A DNA stretch of 64,000 bases from Nocardioides thalensis (GTDB lineage: Bacteria > Actinomycetota > Actinomycetes > Propionibacteriales > Nocardioidaceae), in NCBI RefSeq assembly GCF_013410655.1, contig NZ_JACCFP010000001.1, positions 1,054,001 to 1,118,000 of the forward strand, written 5' to 3'. Within the stretch, counting starts at the first letter, position 1; each line of letters starts with the position of its first letter. The notes below the pieces were generated by a model. The model did no database searches. It had not been told where the DNA came from and saw only the letters and a list, made by a program, of their open reading frames with translations. Of this stretch, positions 61,021-64,000 are shown piece after piece. A program made the position numbers and the translations under genes.

Positions 61021-62189
61021 GGCGACCACGGTAGCCACGCCCGGAGCACGAAGAACCCGTTCTCGGTGCCGTGGGTCAGCCGGCCGCCGGCGAGCTCGGC
61101 ACGCTCGGTGAGGCCGACGAGGCCCAGGCCCGAGCCGGGGGTGGTCGTCGGGCCGAAGCCCAGTGCGTTGCGCACCACGACCTCGACCCCGTCCTCGATC
61201 GACCCGGTGACCCGGATCCGCACCGCGGCGGCCGGGGCGTGCTTGCGCGCGTTCGTGATGCCTTCCTGCACGATGCGGTAGACGGTCCTCCCCACGGGGT
61301 CCGGCAGGCCGTCGAGGTCAGCGACCTCGTACTCGACGGTGGCGCCTGCCGCGCGGGCGTCGTCGACGAGCGCGCCGAGGTCGGCGTACGTCGGCTGCGG
61401 GACGACGGCGCCGCGCGCGCCCTGCTCGTCGCGCAGCACGCCGAGCACGCCGCGCAGGTCGTCGAGCGCCTCGTGTGCCTTCTCCTGGATGACCGCGGCA
61501 CTGGCGCGCATCTCGTCCGCGGAGAGGTCGTCGCGATAGGTCAGAGCTCCGGCATGCATGGAGATCTGCGAGATCCGGTGGGCCAGCACGTCGTGCATCT
61601 CCCGCGCGATCCGGGCGCGCTCGTTGCCGCGGGCCTGCGCCGCCCGCAGGTCCCGCTCGGCCTCGGCGGCCTCCGCCCGCTGGCGGAGCGTCCACAGCAG
61701 CTCGCGCCGCGAGCCGATGAACATGCCCCAGGCGAGCATGCCCGCCACGAGCACGACGGTGAACGACGCCACGATCCAGGTGGGGTCCTCGTCCTGCACG
61801 GGCTGCACGACGTAATAGGCCCAGGTCACCACCAGGTTCAGCACGCCCAGCACCGCGAGCTGCCAGCGGACCCGGTAGGTCGCGACCGACACCACGGCCA
61901 GCGTGGTCGGTCCGGCGCCGAGCGAGGTGACCGGCGTGAGCAGCGTCAGCACCAGTGCGATCGCGAACGGCCACCGGCGTCGCCAGTGGACCGCGACGAA
62001 GCAGAGCAGGCCCACCACCAGGTCCGCCCAGAACAGGATCGGGTGGTCGCCCTCGGCCTGCTGCTCCATCACCTGCGCCCAGACGAAGAGCCCGAGCAGG
62101 AGGCACAGGAAGTCGCGCCACACGTGGCTCCACCACGTCAGGCGCGGCTGGTACGGCGCCGCCGCGGTCGCAGGCTCGGCAGGGATCAC
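61017..62189 (-). CDS. sensor histidine kinase (HisKA_3, DesK/NarX type)
   Basis: 390 residues from GTG 62189, six bases after TAGGCT (62196-62201 on this strand), a leaderless-type start. Five to six membrane helices at about 25-165. HisKA_3 with REMHDVLAHRISQISMHAGA (phospho-His ~212), HATPase with ITNARKHAPAAA and GLGLVGLTERAELAGGRLTH. It senses an unknown signal at the membrane, probably a cell-envelope or antibiotic cue, given the divergent ABC-2 exporter. Confidence 0.94.
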   Translation of the reverse strand: MIPAEPATAAAPYQPRLTWWSHVWRDFLCLLLGLFVWAQVMEQQAEGDHPILFWADLVVGLLCFVAVHWRRRWPFAIALVLTLLTPVTSLGAGPTTLAVVSVATYRVRWQLAVLGVLNLVVTWAYYVVQPVQDEDPTWIVASFTVVLVAGMLAWGMFIGSRRELLWTLRQRAEAAEAERDLRAAQARGNERARIAREMHDVLAHRISQISMHAGALTYRDDLSADEMRASAAVIQEKAHEALDDLRGVLGVLRDEQGARGAVVPQPTYADLGALVDDARAAGATVEYEVADLDGLPDPVGRTVYRIVQEGITNARKHAPAAAVRIRVTGSIEDGVEVVVRNALGFGPTTTPGSGLGLVGLTERAELAGGRLTHGTENGFFVLRAWLPWSP

Positions 62190-62318
62190 CTGGGGAGCCT
62201 AGGACCTGCCGGTGGTCCGTCGGCAGCGCCCGTGGTCGCGCCGTACCCCTACTTTGGTCGCTGCGGCTCCATGCCCCGGGCCGATGTGCCGGGCCTCCGC
62301 CATCGGCAGGCTCGAGCC

Positions 62319-63209
62319 ATGATCACAGTCGATCGCCTCACCAAGGTCTACGGCGGCTACACGGCCGTCGACGACGTCAGCTTCGTGGCCAGGCCGGGCC
62401 GCGTCACCGGCTTCCTCGGACCGAACGGCGCCGGGAAGAGCACCACCATGCGGGTGATGGTCGGCCTGACCCCGCCGACGAAGGGCTCCGTGACCATCGG
62501 CGGCCTGGATTACCACGACATCCCCAACCCGGGCCGCCACGTGGGCGTGCTGCTCGACGCGGGCGCCCAGCACGGCGGCCGCACCGGGCGGGAGATCCTC
62601 GCGATCGGTGCGCAGACGATGGGGCTCCCGAAGGAGCGGGTCGACGAGATGCTCCACCTCGTCGGACTCACCGACGGCGAGGCGCAGCGCCGGTTCCGCA
62701 ACTACTCGCTGGGGATGAAGCAGCGGCTCGGGATCGCGCACGCGCTGCTCGGGGACCCGTCGGTGCTGATCCTGGACGAGCCTGCCAACGGCCTCGACCC
62801 GGCCGGCATCCGGTGGATGCGCGGCCTGCTGAAGGGGTACGCCGACCGGGGCGGCACCGTGCTGCTCTCGAGCCACCTGTTGCACGAGGTCGAGCTCATC
62901 GCCGACGAGATGATCCTCATCGGCAACGGCCGGATCGTCGCGCAGGGCGACAAGGAGACGCTCCTCGCCGGCGCGGCCGGGGCAGCCACCAGCCTGGTGT
63001 CCTCGCTCGACAACGACGCGCTCACCCGCGAGCTGGTCGCTGACGGCCACGACGTCGAGGCCGCCGGCCAGGGCCTGCGGGTGCAGGCCGAGACCGTGGT
63101 CGTCGGCAAGGCGGCCCTCGCCGCCGGTGTGGTGCTCACCGACCTCCGCGACGCGAGTGGCGGACTGGAAGACCTGTTCATCGAGCTGACCAAGGAGACC
63201 TCGCGATGA
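62319..63209 (+). CDS. ABC-2 transporter ATP-binding protein
   Basis: 296 residues. Walker A GPNGAGKST (about residue 39), signature NYSLGMKQRLGIAHALLG, Walker B VLILDEPANGLDP, H-loop LLSSHLLHEVE. The C-terminal 80 residues follow the DrrA/BcrA-type extension. It powers the permease encoded next (ATGA overlap). Such transporters beside NarL-type two-component systems commonly export antibiotics or lipids. Confidence 0.94.
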   Translation: MITVDRLTKVYGGYTAVDDVSFVARPGRVTGFLGPNGAGKSTTMRVMVGLTPPTKGSVTIGGLDYHDIPNPGRHVGVLLDAGAQHGGRTGREILAIGAQTMGLPKERVDEMLHLVGLTDGEAQRRFRNYSLGMKQRLGIAHALLGDPSVLILDEPANGLDPAGIRWMRGLLKGYADRGGTVLLSSHLLHEVELIADEMILIGNGRIVAQGDKETLLAGAAGAATSLVSSLDNDALTRELVADGHDVEAAGQGLRVQAETVVVGKAALAAGVVLTDLRDASGGLEDLFIELTKETSR

Positions 63210-63979
63210 CCGCCGCAACCATCACCCTGGACGTGACCGGCACCCCGGCCACGCCGTTCGACCGGCTGGTCGCCGTCGAGCTCCGCAAGATCGTCGACAC
63301 CCGCGCCGGCCGCTGGCTGCTCGGCGCGATCATCGCGATCACCGCGATCGTGATGACGATCTTCTTCTTCGCGGCTCCCGAGGACGAGCGCACGTTCAGC
63401 AACTTCATGGGCATCGCGGCCACGCCGCAGGGCTTCCTGCTGCCGGTCCTCGGCATCCTCCTCGTCACCAGCGAGTGGTCGCAGCGCACCGCGATGGTGA
63501 CGTTCGCCCTCGAACCCTCCCGCAGCCGGGTCGTCGCGGCGAAGACCGTGAGCGCCATGATCTGGGGCGCCGGTGCGTTCGTCGCGGCCGTCGTCATCGG
63601 GACCCTGGCCACGGTCGCAGCCGGGGCGCCGGGAGCGTGGGACGACGTGGGCGGTGAGATGGTGCTGCTGTTCTTCCTGCTCCAGCTGATCACGATCATG
63701 CAGGGCCTCGCCTACGGCATGCTGCTGCTCAACACGCCCGCCGCGATCGTCACGTTCTTCGTGCTCCCGATCGCCTCGTCAATCGTGTTCAGCCTCGTCT
63801 CCGCGCTCGAGGACGCTGCACCGTGGATCGACCTCGGCACTGCGCAGACGCCGCTGTTCGAGGGCGCGACCGACCTGACCGGCGAGATGTACGCCCAGCT
63901 CGGCGTGACCTCGCTGATCTGGATCGTGCTGCCGTTCGTGGCCGGCTGGTTCCGGATCCTGCGCGCCGAGCTCAAGTAG
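63206..63979 (+). CDS. ABC-2 type permease
   Basis: 257 residues with six hydrophobic segments: WLLGAIIAITAIVMTIFFFA, GFLLPVLGILLVTSEWSQRT, the TVSAMIWGAGAFVAAVVIGT region, MVLLFFLLQLITIMQGLAYG, IVTFFVLPIASSIVFSLVSA and a C-terminal LIWIVLPFVAGWFRIL. TSEWSQRTAMVTFALEPSR is the usual ABC-2 cytoplasmic loop. It ends 21 bp before the window edge. Confidence 0.9.
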   Translation: MTAATITLDVTGTPATPFDRLVAVELRKIVDTRAGRWLLGAIIAITAIVMTIFFFAAPEDERTFSNFMGIAATPQGFLLPVLGILLVTSEWSQRTAMVTFALEPSRSRVVAAKTVSAMIWGAGAFVAAVVIGTLATVAAGAPGAWDDVGGEMVLLFFLLQLITIMQGLAYGMLLLNTPAAIVTFFVLPIASSIVFSLVSALEDAAPWIDLGTAQTPLFEGATDLTGEMYAQLGVTSLIWIVLPFVAGWFRILRAELK

Positions 63980-64000
63980 CTGCACAGGATCTCCACACTT

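Overview
This window is a stretch of chromosome from a high-GC actinobacterium, with G/C at nearly every third codon position. It is most likely a Nocardioides-like member of the Nocardioidaceae. The family guess rests on gene order (Mycobacterium-like prfB/ftsE/ftsX/smpB and clpS/DUF2017/mec/cysO/cysM/murI blocks), the actinobacterial Tad cluster, the tmRNA, and two dispersed palindromic repeat types that I associate with Nocardioides from memory. No integrase, transposase, phage, plasmid or CRISPR feature was found.

Layout. 1-2.6 kb: the end of an FAD-linked oxidase coupled to an FGGY sugar kinase. 2.7-7.3 kb: a seven-gene Tad/Flp pilus cluster. 7.3-8.4 kb: two SRPBCC proteins below a pair of near-identical 15-bp palindromes. 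8.4-14.5 kb: translation quality control and division (prfB, ftsE, ftsX, a coiled-coil M23 peptidase, smpB, ssrA tmRNA with a strong terminator). 14.5-25 kb: an HNH/DUF222 protein, a repeat-filled gap, and secreted proteins (GDPD, M15 peptidase, the DUF1800/DUF1501 pair, a DUF3048 lipoprotein). 25-29.3 kb: a TetR regulator with a candidate operator, AlgH, and a DUF3039-helicase pair. 29.3-33.9 kb: an iron-box-controlled siderophore or heme ABC transporter. 33.8-36.6 kb: MFS/ArsR, clpS and DUF2017. 36.6-42.4 kb: a tripartite tricarboxylate transporter with a divergent CitA/CitB-type two-component system. 42.5-43.5 kb: an acyl desaturase. 43.5-52.0 kb: a signalling island made of a response regulator, a 1903-residue hybrid kinase with nine exact 276-bp HAMP-linker repeats, and a divergent SpoIIE phosphatase that carries its own anti-sigma-type ATPase domain. 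52.0-53.7 kb: the mec-cysO-cysM cysteine pathway. 53.7-58.7 kb: a secreted DUF3152 protease, a GT2-small protein-diguanylate cyclase operon and a phosphodiesterase-like protein. 58.8-60.4 kb: murI and an Rv1339-like metallo-beta-lactamase-fold protein. 60.4-64.0 kb: a NarL-type two-component system divergent from an ABC-2 transporter.

How the genes work together. Genes are tightly packed: 4-bp ATGA/GTGA overlaps mark most operons, and several convergent pairs overlap at their stop codons. Many first genes have a TANNNT -10 hexamer only 6-8 nt before the start codon, which suggests leaderless transcription. The conserved clpS-DUF2017-mec-cysO-cysM-murI-Rv1339 block is split here by two inserts (about 15.4 kb and 5 kb) that carry most of the signalling genes. 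The most unusual element is the poly-HAMP kinase / SpoIIE phosphatase pair, whose 90-bp shared intergenic region holds two inverted repeats.
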